DNA of 64,000 bases from positions 1-64,000 of the forward strand of contig NZ_JACHDY010000006.1 in the NCBI RefSeq assembly GCF_014201315.1, in the 5' to 3' direction. This document shows positions 34,447 through 42,458 of the stretch, piece by piece. The translations under genes and the position numbers were made by a program. The notes under the pieces were generated by a model, which worked only from the letters and a program-made list of their open reading frames with translations, was not told where the DNA came from and made no database searches. The number at the start of each line of letters is the position of its first letter. Positions within the stretch are counted from its first letter, which is position 1. The DNA is from Edaphobacter lichenicola (lineage in GTDB: Bacteria; Acidobacteriota; Terriglobia; Terriglobales; Acidobacteriaceae).

Positions 34447-36075
34447 TCATTGCATCTTTCTAAGGTCGTTGAAGGTAATTTTGCCTGGCCTTAGAAGCAG
34501 CATCATGAGGAGATAGACAATCACGACCCACACGATGAGGACAAATCCATCTGACGTCGCCAGTGTGTACGCCTGCGCCCGCACTTGCAGGCCAAGAAGA
34601 GTGGCTCCACGTTGCTGTGCCTCTTGCCCATCAGTGGACCGCGACAGTACTCCGCCCGCCAGCATCCGGACTCGGTGATCGGTAAGCCAGCTGCCCCTTT
34701 GTACATAGAGCCCCAGCATATTGGAGTGAAACTGCTCCCGCACGGCAATGAAGCGAGTCAGAGCAACTACGCCGATTTGGCCGCCGAAGATGCGCATCAG
34801 GTGCATGAATCCGGAGAAGGTGGCGGCGTTCGAGGCGCTGGTCAGAGCGCCCGCTTCGAGCCCCTCGAGGACAATGCTGCTCACCAATCCGATGTAGGTG
34901 CATGCCAATCCGAGAGACAGCAGAAGCTCCACAATTTCGAAGCTATTCCCTGACCACGAAGTATCCACATGGGACCAAAGCCAACAGCACATCGCTCCCA
35001 CGGTAAGTCCAAGCGCCAGGACCGGCCGCGAGTTCGCGTAGATGATGACTGTGGCCACCAGCCACACCACCACGAACATCGGCAGGGCCACCCAGGCAAG
35101 CGTGTGTCCGGTCTCCAGCGGCCGGTAGTGTTGAATGTTGCTGAGGAAGCCTGGTACCAGCACAATCGCGGCCAGGTGCATGAACTTGAACACGAAGATA
35201 GATGTGGCAAGGATGATGATGTTCCGAGTGTTCAGAAACTTGAGGTTCAAGACGGGATTGGGCTGGACCATGCGTCTCACGATGGCCGCCCCAAGCAGAA
35301 AGAGTCCCGCGACCAGCATCCCGACGATCGTACCGGAGTTCAGCCAGTCCAGCCGCTGTCCTTGATCCAGAGCCCCGTATAAAAGAGCAAGGCTCACGCT
35401 GAAGTAAGTGAACCCGAGCCAACTCGGCCTGGGCTCTGCATTGGTCCGGTTCGGAATTCCGAAATGGATACAGACCATCATCACGGGCGTGAAGAGTGCG
35501 GCAGTCCAGAAGATCCAGCGCCAGGAAAGATAGTCGATGTACCATCCCTCCAGCAAAGTCGCAATGTTACTGACGAAGACGATGTCCGCTGCATACGCCG
35601 CGATCCCGAAGATGATCAGCCGCTTCGGAAGGTTGGTCAACACAAAGGTCATCGTGAGAGAGTAGAACGTGCCTGACGCGAGACCTGCGACGATCACCAG
35701 CGCCAACATCACCTGGTAGTTCGGCGCAAACGGCAGCAGGAAAGATGCGGTCGTGAAGATCGCGGCAGCCGGTAGCAGAATTCTGCGCGGACCCCAAAAG
35801 GCATTCAGGAAAACGATAAATACGCCACTGAACATCGTCGCCATGTTGAACGCGGTTGGAAGCCAGGATGCATCATCGAAACTGATGCCGAGGGTGCCTC
35901 GCAGATCGGGGAGACCGACGCTAAGTAATCGGCTGCTCAGTGTAGCGAGCCCCGCACCCAAAAAGACCGCCAAAATTCCCACGTATGGGTTGGTGGTGGA
36001 TTGGGGCTGAACAGGTTTTGAGGGCGAAGATTGACCTGTGGTCTCTGAGGTCGTCATTGAGGAAGTTTCCGTCAC
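34447..36075 (-). CDS. MFS multidrug exporter, DHA2 family (EmrB/QacA-like)
   Basis: 542 aa from GTG 36075 (GGAG 8 nt upstream; ATG 36057 also in frame). About 14 hydrophobic helices after a cytosolic Ser/Thr-rich N-terminus. Helix 1 'ILAVFLGAGLATLSSRLLSVGLPDL' region and 'DDASWLPTAFNMATMF' are typical of 14-helix DHA2 drug:proton antiporters; motif A-like 'LNAFWGPRRIL' follows helix 2. No membrane-fusion (EmrA) partner gene is next to it. Substrate unknown. Confidence 0.88.
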   Translation of the reverse strand: MTETSSMTTSETTGQSSPSKPVQPQSTTNPYVGILAVFLGAGLATLSSRLLSVGLPDLRGTLGISFDDASWLPTAFNMATMFSGVFIVFLNAFWGPRRILLPAAAIFTTASFLLPFAPNYQVMLALVIVAGLASGTFYSLTMTFVLTNLPKRLIIFGIAAYAADIVFVSNIATLLEGWYIDYLSWRWIFWTAALFTPVMMVCIHFGIPNRTNAEPRPSWLGFTYFSVSLALLYGALDQGQRLDWLNSGTIVGMLVAGLFLLGAAIVRRMVQPNPVLNLKFLNTRNIIILATSIFVFKFMHLAAIVLVPGFLSNIQHYRPLETGHTLAWVALPMFVVVWLVATVIIYANSRPVLALGLTVGAMCCWLWSHVDTSWSGNSFEIVELLLSLGLACTYIGLVSSIVLEGLEAGALTSASNAATFSGFMHLMRIFGGQIGVVALTRFIAVREQFHSNMLGLYVQRGSWLTDHRVRMLAGGVLSRSTDGQEAQQRGATLLGLQVRAQAYTLATSDGFVLIVWVVIVYLLMMLLLRPGKITFNDLRKMQ

Positions 36076-36305
36076 AGATCAGCTCCATTTTACGAACATC
36101 TACGATTCTTAGATCCAGGGTGCCGTCGTTCCGCGTCCTTAGATTGTTCAACCGGCCCCTTTCTGTGCACCCGTCACACGGTGGAAGTCGTAGGTTCACA
36201 TCAGCGGATTCAAAACCGACCCACTACCCGATCCTGTCAAGCCCCAAACCAACCTAACCGCCATTGTTCCAAAGAGATACACTTGTCCGAATCTCCCGCC
36301 TCAAC

Positions 36306-36314
36306 TGCTATACT
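36306..36314 (+). promoter_or_regulatory. Extended -10 promoter (TGCTATACT) with no gene behind it
   Basis: TG-C-TATACT at 36306-36314, with TTGTCC at 36283-36288 (20-bp spacer, longer than usual). The predicted start near 36321 is only about 13 nt before the hairpin at 36334, so the transcript would be very short. Confidence 0.4.
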
Positions 36315-36333
36315 GGTAGTAGAGCTAAGAGAG

Positions 36334-36366
36334 AAGGCCCCGACCATCCATCGGGGCCTTTACCTT
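36334..36366 (+). terminator. Strong GC hairpin with T-rich tail
   Basis: AAGGCCCCGA (36334-36343), loop CCATCCA, TCGGGGCCTT (36351-36360), then TACCTTTT. Could end a short RNA from the 36306 promoter, or, read on the minus strand (tail TTCTCTCTTAG), act as a late terminator for the fumarase gene. Confidence 0.6.
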
Positions 36367-36511
36367 TTAGTAAACATTTTTCGTCGCTAAGTCCTTTGAA
36401 TGAAATAGCTTTGCACTCAAAGTACCAAGCTAAGCCGTTTTTTTTGAATACTTTAACACTTTATCGAAGGGGGAGGGGGTACCAGTGACACAGACCAACA
36501 GTCGCACGCAG

Positions 36512-38035
36512 CTACTGCAAAATCGGAATCCCGGCGATTCTGCGCGACCACTCCTCTGGCCCCGTCGTATGCACGCTGGTGCCTTTGGTATCGACCGCCA
36601 CGGTCACCGGCATATCCTGGACCTCGAACTCGTAGATCGCCTCCATGCCAAGGTCCGCGAACGCCCGGACCTTCGAGCTCTTGATCGCCTTCGAGACCAG
36701 ATACGCGGCGCCGCCAATCGCGATCAGATACACCGCCTCGAACTCGCGAATGGCATCGATCCCGGTAGGTCCGCGCTCCGCCTTGCCGATCATTCCCAGC
36801 AGGCCGGTCTCAGCCAGCATCTGTCGTGTGAACTTGTCCATGCGCGTTGCGGTCGTCGGTCCGGCAGGTCCTACGGCCTCATCGCGCACCGCCTCCACCG
36901 GCCCAACGTAGTAGATAAACCGGTTCTTGAAGTCGACCGGAAGCTTCTCGCCACGCGTCAGCATGTCGGTCATTCGCTTGTGTGCCGCGTCGCGCCCGGT
37001 CAGCAGTTTGCCCGAGAGCAGAATCACCTCGCCCGGCTTCCACGTCTTCACCTCCTCGTGCGTCACCGTATTCAGATCGACCCGCCGCGCCGTGTGTACG
37101 TCGTACTCCAGCTTCGGCCACGCATCCAGCTTCGGCGGATCCACCATCACCGGCCCGCTGCCATCGAGATGGAAGTGCAGATGCCGGGTCGCTGCGCAGT
37201 TTGGAATCATCGCGACCGGCAGATTAGCCGCGTGCGTCGGGAAGTCCATAATCTTCACGTCAAGCACAGTCGTCAGTCCGCCCAGCCCCTGCGCGCCAAT
37301 GCCCAGCCGGTTGACCTTGTGATAGAGCTCGATCCGCAGCTCTTCAATCTTCGTCTTCGCCCCACGTGCGATCAGCTCCTGCATGTCGATCGGGTCCATC
37401 AGCGACTCCTTCGCCATCACCATCGCCTTCTCCGCGGTCCCGCCGATCCCAATCCCCAGCATCCCCGGAGGACACCATCCCGCGCCCATCGTCGGCACCG
37501 TCTTCAGCACCCACTCCACCACCGAGTCCGACGGATTCAGCATCGCAAACTTGCTCTTCGCCTCCGAGCCCCCGCCCTTCGACGCCACCGTAACGTCCAC
37601 CTCGCTGCCTTCCACCAACTCGACCACCACCATCGCCGGAGTATTGTCGCCTGTGTTTCTCCGCGTAAACGCCGGGTCTTCGAGGATGCTCGGCCGCAGA
37701 ACGTTATCGGCATTCCGCCACGCCTCGCGCACGCCTTCGTCGACCATCTCCTGCATCGTCATCATGCCGCCGATGCCGGGCTCCCACCGAACCTCCATCC
37801 CGACCTTCACAAACGCCGTCACAATTCCCGTGTCCTGGCAGATCGGCCGATGCCCCTCCGCGCACATCCGCGAGTTGATAAGAATCTGCGCCATCGCATC
37901 CTTCGCGGCGTGGCTCTGCTCCATCTCATAGGCTCGTGCCAGGTTCGTAATGTAGTCCACCGGATGGTAGAAGCTGATGTACTGCAGCGCGTCCGCCACA
38001 CTCCGGATAAAGTCGTCCTGCCTGATCGTCGCCAT
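36512..38035 (-). CDS. fumA: Fumarate hydratase, class I (iron-sulfur), fused alpha-beta form
   Basis: 507 aa from ATG 38035, 9 nt after AGGAGG; the frame is open to 38125. Hydrates fumarate to malate in the TCA cycle. 4Fe-4S ligands can be placed in 'CAEGHRPICQDTG', 'GAGWCPPGMLGIG' and 'NCAATRHLHFHL'. The second half has 'GEVILLSGKLLTGRDAAHKRM' and 'YYVGPVEAVRDEAVGPAGPT' (the TtdB-like part). Oxygen-sensitive type; no class II fumC is visible here. Confidence 0.93.
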   Translation of the reverse strand: MATIRQDDFIRSVADALQYISFYHPVDYITNLARAYEMEQSHAAKDAMAQILINSRMCAEGHRPICQDTGIVTAFVKVGMEVRWEPGIGGMMTMQEMVDEGVREAWRNADNVLRPSILEDPAFTRRNTGDNTPAMVVVELVEGSEVDVTVASKGGGSEAKSKFAMLNPSDSVVEWVLKTVPTMGAGWCPPGMLGIGIGGTAEKAMVMAKESLMDPIDMQELIARGAKTKIEELRIELYHKVNRLGIGAQGLGGLTTVLDVKIMDFPTHAANLPVAMIPNCAATRHLHFHLDGSGPVMVDPPKLDAWPKLEYDVHTARRVDLNTVTHEEVKTWKPGEVILLSGKLLTGRDAAHKRMTDMLTRGEKLPVDFKNRFIYYVGPVEAVRDEAVGPAGPTTATRMDKFTRQMLAETGLLGMIGKAERGPTGIDAIREFEAVYLIAIGGAAYLVSKAIKSSKVRAFADLGMEAIYEFEVQDMPVTVAVDTKGTSVHTTGPEEWSRRIAGIPILQ

Positions 38036-38142
38036 TACAAACTGCCTCCTACGGATCATTCCGCTACCGCATTTTACTTGCGCTGCGGCACCTCTGGCCG
38101 AATGCGGGCTTGTCTCCACCCGCACCCGGAATCAAATCAGCG

Positions 38143-38186
38143 CAAAAACTAAACGGGTGCAGCGAAGTCTCTCGCCGCACCCGTTC
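38143..38186 (-). terminator. Terminator of the outer-membrane barrel gene at 38202
   Basis: On the minus strand AACGGGTGC (38185-38177) pairs with GCACCCGTT (38160-38152), with an inner GCGA/TCGC stem, followed by TAGTTTTTGCG. Lies 16 nt after the stop of the gene at 38202. Confidence 0.8.
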
Positions 38187-38201
38187 AGAATTGGCCAACG
38201 C

Positions 38202-38936
38202 TTACTTGATCTTTCCGAACCGATACACCAGACCGACATTGACCCCGAAGTTGTTCTGGATCGTGCTCTGCGGTCCATGGGTCAGATCCAGCGGATCCAA
38301 CCGGAAGAACGTTCCGACATAAGTTGGCGAAACCCTGAACGCGATGTTCGGATAGAAGTTGTAGTCGAAGTTGGCGCCAAGAGCAAAGGCCGGCTTGGTC
38401 GCATCCTGCCACACCCCGATATCCTTCGACTGAAAGCCCTTGGCGCCGCCGTCGAACTTGCCCAGCACAGCTCCGCCCTCGCCCGTTACCGTCACCGCAA
38501 CCTTCTCCTTCGCATACACCCGGTACGCCACGCCGCCCAGGAACGGATACTCGGAGATCTGCGGATTGAAGGGAAGGGTTACGGGCGAACCAAGGTTGTT
38601 CCCGATCCTCGCATTCCCATACGCCCCGCGAACTTCGCCGATGATCCCTAGCTTCGGATTCAGGAAGTAGGTCCCCGACATCCAGAACGTCACTTCATTG
38701 CTCTTCTGCAGCGAAGATCCGGCTTTGAACCGCATATACCCGCCACCACCCGCAACTTCATACCGGTGGCCGTACGTCTCGGCAGTCGTCCTCGCAATGC
38801 GAGCCTTGCGGTTAGCGCTCGACTCTCGCCGCGTCCTGTGCGTCACTTGCGCCTGTACTGCATCTGCTCCGCTGGCCATCAGCCCCACCAGCAACAATCC
38901 TGCTACTTTCTTTACACTCGAACGAAAACCGAACAT
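38202..38936 (-). CDS. Outer-membrane beta-barrel protein
   Basis: 244 aa from ATG 38936 (AGGAG 9 nt upstream; a TTG one codon earlier is also possible). Signal peptide ('VAGLLLVGLMASGADAVQAQ'), then Arg-rich linker and alternating strands with aromatic ends ('YEVAGGGGYMRF', 'GTYFLNPKLGIIGEVRGAYG', 'FDYNFYPNIAFRVSPTYVG', 'GVNVGLVYRFGKIK'). Fits an eight-stranded OmpA/OmpW-like barrel. Function not assignable. Confidence 0.82.
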   Translation of the reverse strand: MFGFRSSVKKVAGLLLVGLMASGADAVQAQVTHRTRRESSANRKARIARTTAETYGHRYEVAGGGGYMRFKAGSSLQKSNEVTFWMSGTYFLNPKLGIIGEVRGAYGNARIGNNLGSPVTLPFNPQISEYPFLGGVAYRVYAKEKVAVTVTGEGGAVLGKFDGGAKGFQSKDIGVWQDATKPAFALGANFDYNFYPNIAFRVSPTYVGTFFRLDPLDLTHGPQSTIQNNFGVNVGLVYRFGKIK

Positions 38937-39076
38937 CAACGATTACTCCTGCACAAGCTTGGCTTTGCTATTGTGGAACTCGAGACCCGCTGGCTGGAAC
39001 CCCAACTGCGGCCATTCCTTATTAGAACATCCGCCGCCCCTCAAAGCGGCCCTCACCCCAAAGGAGTTTGCTCAAG

Positions 39077-39634
39077 ATGGCGAAAAAAAGCAGCAGCAGT
39101 GGCGGTTTTGGCAAAGTCTTTCTCGGTTTTCTGATCGGTATTGTCGCCGTCGCCCTGGGACTCTTCGTTTATCTCAAGTTCGGACCGCTGCCAGTCGCGG
39201 TGGCTGACGTGCCGCTGCCGTTCGAAAAACAGATCGTCAGGGTTCCTCTCAACGCCCGCATCGAACGCGAGTCCAAAGCCGCTCCCTTCAGCACCAGCGA
39301 GGATGTCTTCGAGTCCGGAGCGCACATCTACCGTGCTCAGTGTGCAAGCTGCCACGGCACTCCCGGCCGCGATGTGCCCTTCGCCAAAGCTATGTTTCCC
39401 TCGGCTCCGCAGCTCTGGAAGAAACACTCAAATAGCGATGTAGTCGGCGTCAGCGACGATGAACCCGGCGAGACCTACTGGAAGGTGGCCAACGGCATCC
39501 GCCTCTCCGGCATGCCCTCCTACAAGCATGTCCTCTCCGATACCCAGATGTGGCAGGTCAGCCTGCTTCTGAAGAACGCCGACAAGGAGCTACCCGGTCC
39601 CGTCACTCAGATTCTCGACTCCCCTACACCATAA
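39077..39634 (+). CDS. Membrane-anchored monohaem cytochrome c
   Basis: 185 aa from ATG 39077 (an in-frame TTG at 39068 is closer to AAAGGAG). One N-terminal helix ('VFLGFLIGIVAVALGLFVYL') likely serves as an uncleaved anchor. The haem site is 'CASCHG' at residue about 93, and Met ligand candidates lie in 'LSGMPSYKH'. Periplasmic electron carrier; partner unknown. Divergent from the barrel gene. Confidence 0.9.
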   Translation: MAKKSSSSGGFGKVFLGFLIGIVAVALGLFVYLKFGPLPVAVADVPLPFEKQIVRVPLNARIERESKAAPFSTSEDVFESGAHIYRAQCASCHGTPGRDVPFAKAMFPSAPQLWKKHSNSDVVGVSDDEPGETYWKVANGIRLSGMPSYKHVLSDTQMWQVSLLLKNADKELPGPVTQILDSPTP

Positions 39635-39662
39635 GCGCGTCGTCGCTCGAAGAGTAAAAAGG

Positions 39663-39699
39663 GAACGGCCTCGACGCAGTATTCACGTCGAGGCCGTTC
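39663..39699. terminator. 14-bp stem terminator between convergent genes
   Basis: GAACGGCCTCGACG (39663-39676), 9-nt loop, CGTCGAGGCCGTTC (39686-39699), perfect. On the minus strand it is followed by CCTTTTTA, so it mainly ends the gene at 39712; it can also stop the cytochrome transcript. Confidence 0.85.
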
Positions 39700-39711
39700 T
39701 CCGAAAGCAGA

Positions 39712-40908
39712 CTACTTCAGTGAGTAGGTAACGCCCGTTATAAACTGGAAGCTATTATCTTTGTATCCAAAGGCCGGATTGCTCAGATAGTTATCCTGCA
39801 GGCCGAGATTGACGCTTAGTCGTTTGTAGGTAGGCATCTGCAAACCAGCTTCGAAGATCGCGGAGTAGATGCTCGGATCGTTCCACGCCGGGATAAACGT
39901 TCCGCTCTCCGTAAAGAGTATCTTCCGCGGCAGAGTGCGGTGATACAGCTCGGTGAAGCTTGATCCGATCAGGTCCGTGCTTGCAGTGGGCGGCACGAAG
40001 TTCTGCCTCTCGTAGTGCACATCCGCCTTCACGTCGAACTCCTGAACCGGCGTTTTAAACACCGTGTAGCCGATACCAGCGCCGTAGATCTGCTGCAGGT
40101 TCAGGCCTTGCGCGAAGTTATGGTCGTACGACAAACCAACCAGGCCGTAGAGTCGAGGCGTGAAGTACTTGTCATGCTCTGCGTCCGCATGAAAGATATT
40201 TGACTTCGCTACCGAATCCGGTGTGGGAGGCGTGGTCTGAGGAATCACAGGCTGTGTCAATTTGCCGTAGCTCTCCAGCACGTTGACCGTGTCACGGGTC
40301 CGCGTTGGCAGAAAGTCAACTGAAGGGACGAGCCGAATCAGATTGACTGCCGCGGTGAACGTTTGCCCAGTCTGCGTGGATTCGACCAGCGTCACCCCGC
40401 CGGATATTCCTCCAGTCCAATCCTGGAAGATGCCCGGGTTTCCCGTCACCTCTTTGGCGTAAGTTGCCCCGTCGATCAGAACAGAGAGATCCTTCACCGG
40501 CACCGTCTCCACCGTGCTCGAGGAGGACTCATCCGCCAGCGAAATGGCGTTGTCCTGATAAGTGATCGTTCCCGGCGTCTTCGAGGTGCGCGTCACCTTT
40601 TCGCCGTTCTTCAGCGCGACGAACTTACCTCCGGTGTGCAGCTCTTTGATCTTGTCCGCAGTGACTGTAATCTCGCCGACGATATCGCTCTTGAAGACAA
40701 AAGAATCGCCCGTCGCCCGCTCCAGAGTTCCAGTCAACTGATCGCCATTGGTAAATATGATGACGTCTGGCGCCGGTTTTGCCGGGGCGCTCTGGGCCCA
40801 TACCGTTGCTGTCTGCTGAAAGGCGACGCCTGTGATCAGACTCAAGGCAAACAGGCTGTACCACTTACCGCGCCTGCTGCCGGGATTCGTTTGGTAGTGT
40901 AAGCTCAT
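39712..40908 (-). CDS. DUF481-like outer-membrane protein
   Basis: 398 aa. Signal peptide ('LFALSLITGVAFQQTATVWAQ'). Residues about 45-150 have 'DVIIFTNGDQLTGTLERATG' and 'ITVTADKIKELHTGGKF', the N-terminal pattern of DUF481-type proteins. The remainder is a predicted 8-12-stranded barrel ('NVLESYGKLTQPV', 'YGLVGLSYDHNFAQ', 'KRLSVNLGLQDNYLSNPAF') ending in a strand 'QFITGVTYSLK'. Probable outer-membrane location; substrate unknown. Confidence 0.82.
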   Translation of the reverse strand: MSLHYQTNPGSRRGKWYSLFALSLITGVAFQQTATVWAQSAPAKPAPDVIIFTNGDQLTGTLERATGDSFVFKSDIVGEITVTADKIKELHTGGKFVALKNGEKVTRTSKTPGTITYQDNAISLADESSSSTVETVPVKDLSVLIDGATYAKEVTGNPGIFQDWTGGISGGVTLVESTQTGQTFTAAVNLIRLVPSVDFLPTRTRDTVNVLESYGKLTQPVIPQTTPPTPDSVAKSNIFHADAEHDKYFTPRLYGLVGLSYDHNFAQGLNLQQIYGAGIGYTVFKTPVQEFDVKADVHYERQNFVPPTASTDLIGSSFTELYHRTLPRKILFTESGTFIPAWNDPSIYSAIFEAGLQMPTYKRLSVNLGLQDNYLSNPAFGYKDNSFQFITGVTYSLK

Positions 40909-41476
40909 CCGTTAAAAATAGCGTAGCCTGAACAGAAGTCGGCGCGGTTTCGAGGTAAATGTGCGACCCATTGTTCGTGTCATTGGAAAAGTATTGCGTC
41001 TGGTCGGTATCTCCAGCCCGGAAGACTACGCACGCAAGCCGATAGCTCCGTCGGATCCTCCGTCCTGGCGGACCCATGCGCCTCCGCCTGCCAAATCGAA
41101 AGAGACTTCAACCGAAGAGTAGAGAAGAGTAGATCTGAAGCAGAGATCCGTCTCTGAAGAGTAGATCCGTATCCTGGTCTCAGCCGGGACGCGTCCTTCC
41201 GAGGGCAGTGTCGCCGGTCCGACCTCTTGTATCGCGAAAGTGCTTGCCCAGAAAATAGTGCATCTTTTCAGCGAAGAAAGTATTGCCAACCGTACTTCAA
41301 TAGGCATACTATCCGTTTCGGTTCGGCGGAGTTTGCGGCAAATAGGCCTGCTTCTCAGGACCAAAAACCTAATGAAATGAAGACTTCCTTCAAAATTTAC
41401 GTATCGGTTTGAGTTACATAACAACTTCCTGATGGGGCAGTTAGACCCCTCAGCGCGCTCGGAAGGATAAAAAGCT
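40909..41476. other. 568-bp region without a convincing gene
   Basis: Short frames exist (e.g. 41227-41412) but lack family features or ribosome binding sites. The one clear pattern is a GAAGAGTAGA-like direct repeat at about 41114, 41124 and 41156, mixed with AGATC/GATCT boxes. GGAAGGA at 41460-41466 is the ribosome binding site of the next gene. Confidence 0.55.
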
Positions 41477-42214
41477 ATGGCATGGTACGCGTATTGCGTC
41501 GCAGAGAGACAAGCATTTCCGGAGCTTTGTCGCCACCGCCGCCCGATGCCCCTGACGAATGTCTCGGGACTCTTCGGTAACCAGACGTTTCTATTTCCTG
41601 CCAGTGATCTTGCGGTCATCGTCTCCGAGCACAGCCCCGAAGACACTGCACGGCTCGACCAGCAGGCCGCCAAAGACCACGCACGTGTTGTCGCAGACTG
41701 CTTCAAGCTCTCCACCGTTCTGCCCTTCCGCTTTGGCACAACCTTCCAGGATGACGACGCCCTGCGCCGCTCCGTCCGCTCCAATCAGCGACACTTCCAG
41801 GCCAACGTCGAACGCCTCCGTGGCAAGGCCGAGATGCATCTCAAGGTCCTCGTCGACGACATCTGCCCCGGCAACTCAGCTCGCGACATGACCGTCGGTC
41901 AGCAGTACCTGACCAGCCTGCGCGAGAGCGCCAGCCGCCAACGCGAGCGTCAGTCCAAGGCCCGCGCCCTCTCCATCCAGATGCACCGTATGTTCCTGCC
42001 GCTGGCCGAAGAGATCACCTGCAAGCGCATGGACACCGGCAAGATGCTTCTCGACATCGCCCACCTGATCGACAACAAGACCGTGGAGCGCTATCAGAAC
42101 AAGTACACCTCAGCCACGCTTGAGCTCAAAGACTGCCGCATGCAGCTCTCCGGCCCCTGGCCTCCCTATCACTTCGTACATAAGACCACCCCCCAACATC
42201 AGCACAGCGCATAG
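41477..42214 (+). CDS. Gas vesicle protein GvpF/GvpL family, orphan
   Basis: 245 aa. Start 'MAWYAYCVAE' and, in order, 'VSGLFGNQTFLFPASDLAVIVS', 'DHARVVADCFKLSTVLPFRFGT', 'LRGKAEMHLKVLV', 'GQQYLTSLRESASRQRERQ' and the C-terminal 'LSGPWPPYHFV' are the family blocks (two alpha/beta halves). Real GvpF/L proteins help nucleate gas vesicle shells. No gvpA, gvpN or other gvp gene is in this window, so the role here may be different. GGAAGGA is 10 nt before ATG 41477. Confidence 0.85.
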   Translation: MAWYAYCVAERQAFPELCRHRRPMPLTNVSGLFGNQTFLFPASDLAVIVSEHSPEDTARLDQQAAKDHARVVADCFKLSTVLPFRFGTTFQDDDALRRSVRSNQRHFQANVERLRGKAEMHLKVLVDDICPGNSARDMTVGQQYLTSLRESASRQRERQSKARALSIQMHRMFLPLAEEITCKRMDTGKMLLDIAHLIDNKTVERYQNKYTSATLELKDCRMQLSGPWPPYHFVHKTTPQHQHSA

Positions 42215-42337
42215 CGCCAGACGCCACCAGCGGCCCTCCTCAGCGGGGGCCGTCGTTCGTCCGGAGGGTCCGCGCTGCTCCGTGTCTGTAACTTGCCTGT
42301 TTTCTGCGTTTTGTATTTGTGTATTCTTATGGAGTGC

Positions 42338-42360
42338 GTCCGGAACGCGCCCTTCCGGAC
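42338..42360. repeat. Short palindrome GTCCGGA-N9-TCCGGAC
   Basis: Perfect 7-bp arms (42338-42344, 42354-42360) with spacer ACGCGCCCT. The GCGC-CCTTCCGG part resembles the palindromes at 56911 and 61913, so it may be a degenerate member. It lies in the leader of the OmpA-family gene. Confidence 0.45.
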
Positions 42361-42458
42361 ACCCTTTACCCCGTCCTGCGCATCGCATGATAAGCCGCCA
42401 GACACAGGAAAAGTTCTGCGCCTGTGCACTAGCTAGTTGTTCGGCAAGGAGATTGTGA

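Larger units (their letters stand above)
36076..36511. other. 436-bp intergenic region, MFS gene to fumarase gene
   Basis: No convincing ORF. It holds the MFS promoter region near 36076-36130, an extended -10 box with a hairpin just downstream (36306-36366, listed separately), and A/T-rich DNA with a run of eight T near 36440, before the fumarase stop at 36512. Confidence 0.6.

Noticed and set aside
36485..38152. 555-residue open frame on the plus strand opposite the fumarase gene
   Set aside because: Composition (Arg, His, Leu) is that of a shadow frame; the minus strand encodes a complete class I fumarase.
41227..41412. 61-residue frame in the 40909-41476 gap
   Set aside because: No ribosome binding site, no domain, and codon use unlike its neighbours.
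40909..41476. Possible CRISPR-like or tandem repeat array
   Set aside because: Only three irregularly spaced 9-10 bp units; no repeat-spacer pattern.
41026..41784. 252-residue minus-strand frame across the region before the GvpF/L gene
   Set aside because: Half of it overlaps the well-supported GvpF/L gene and it shows no family feature, so it does not fill the gene-free region.
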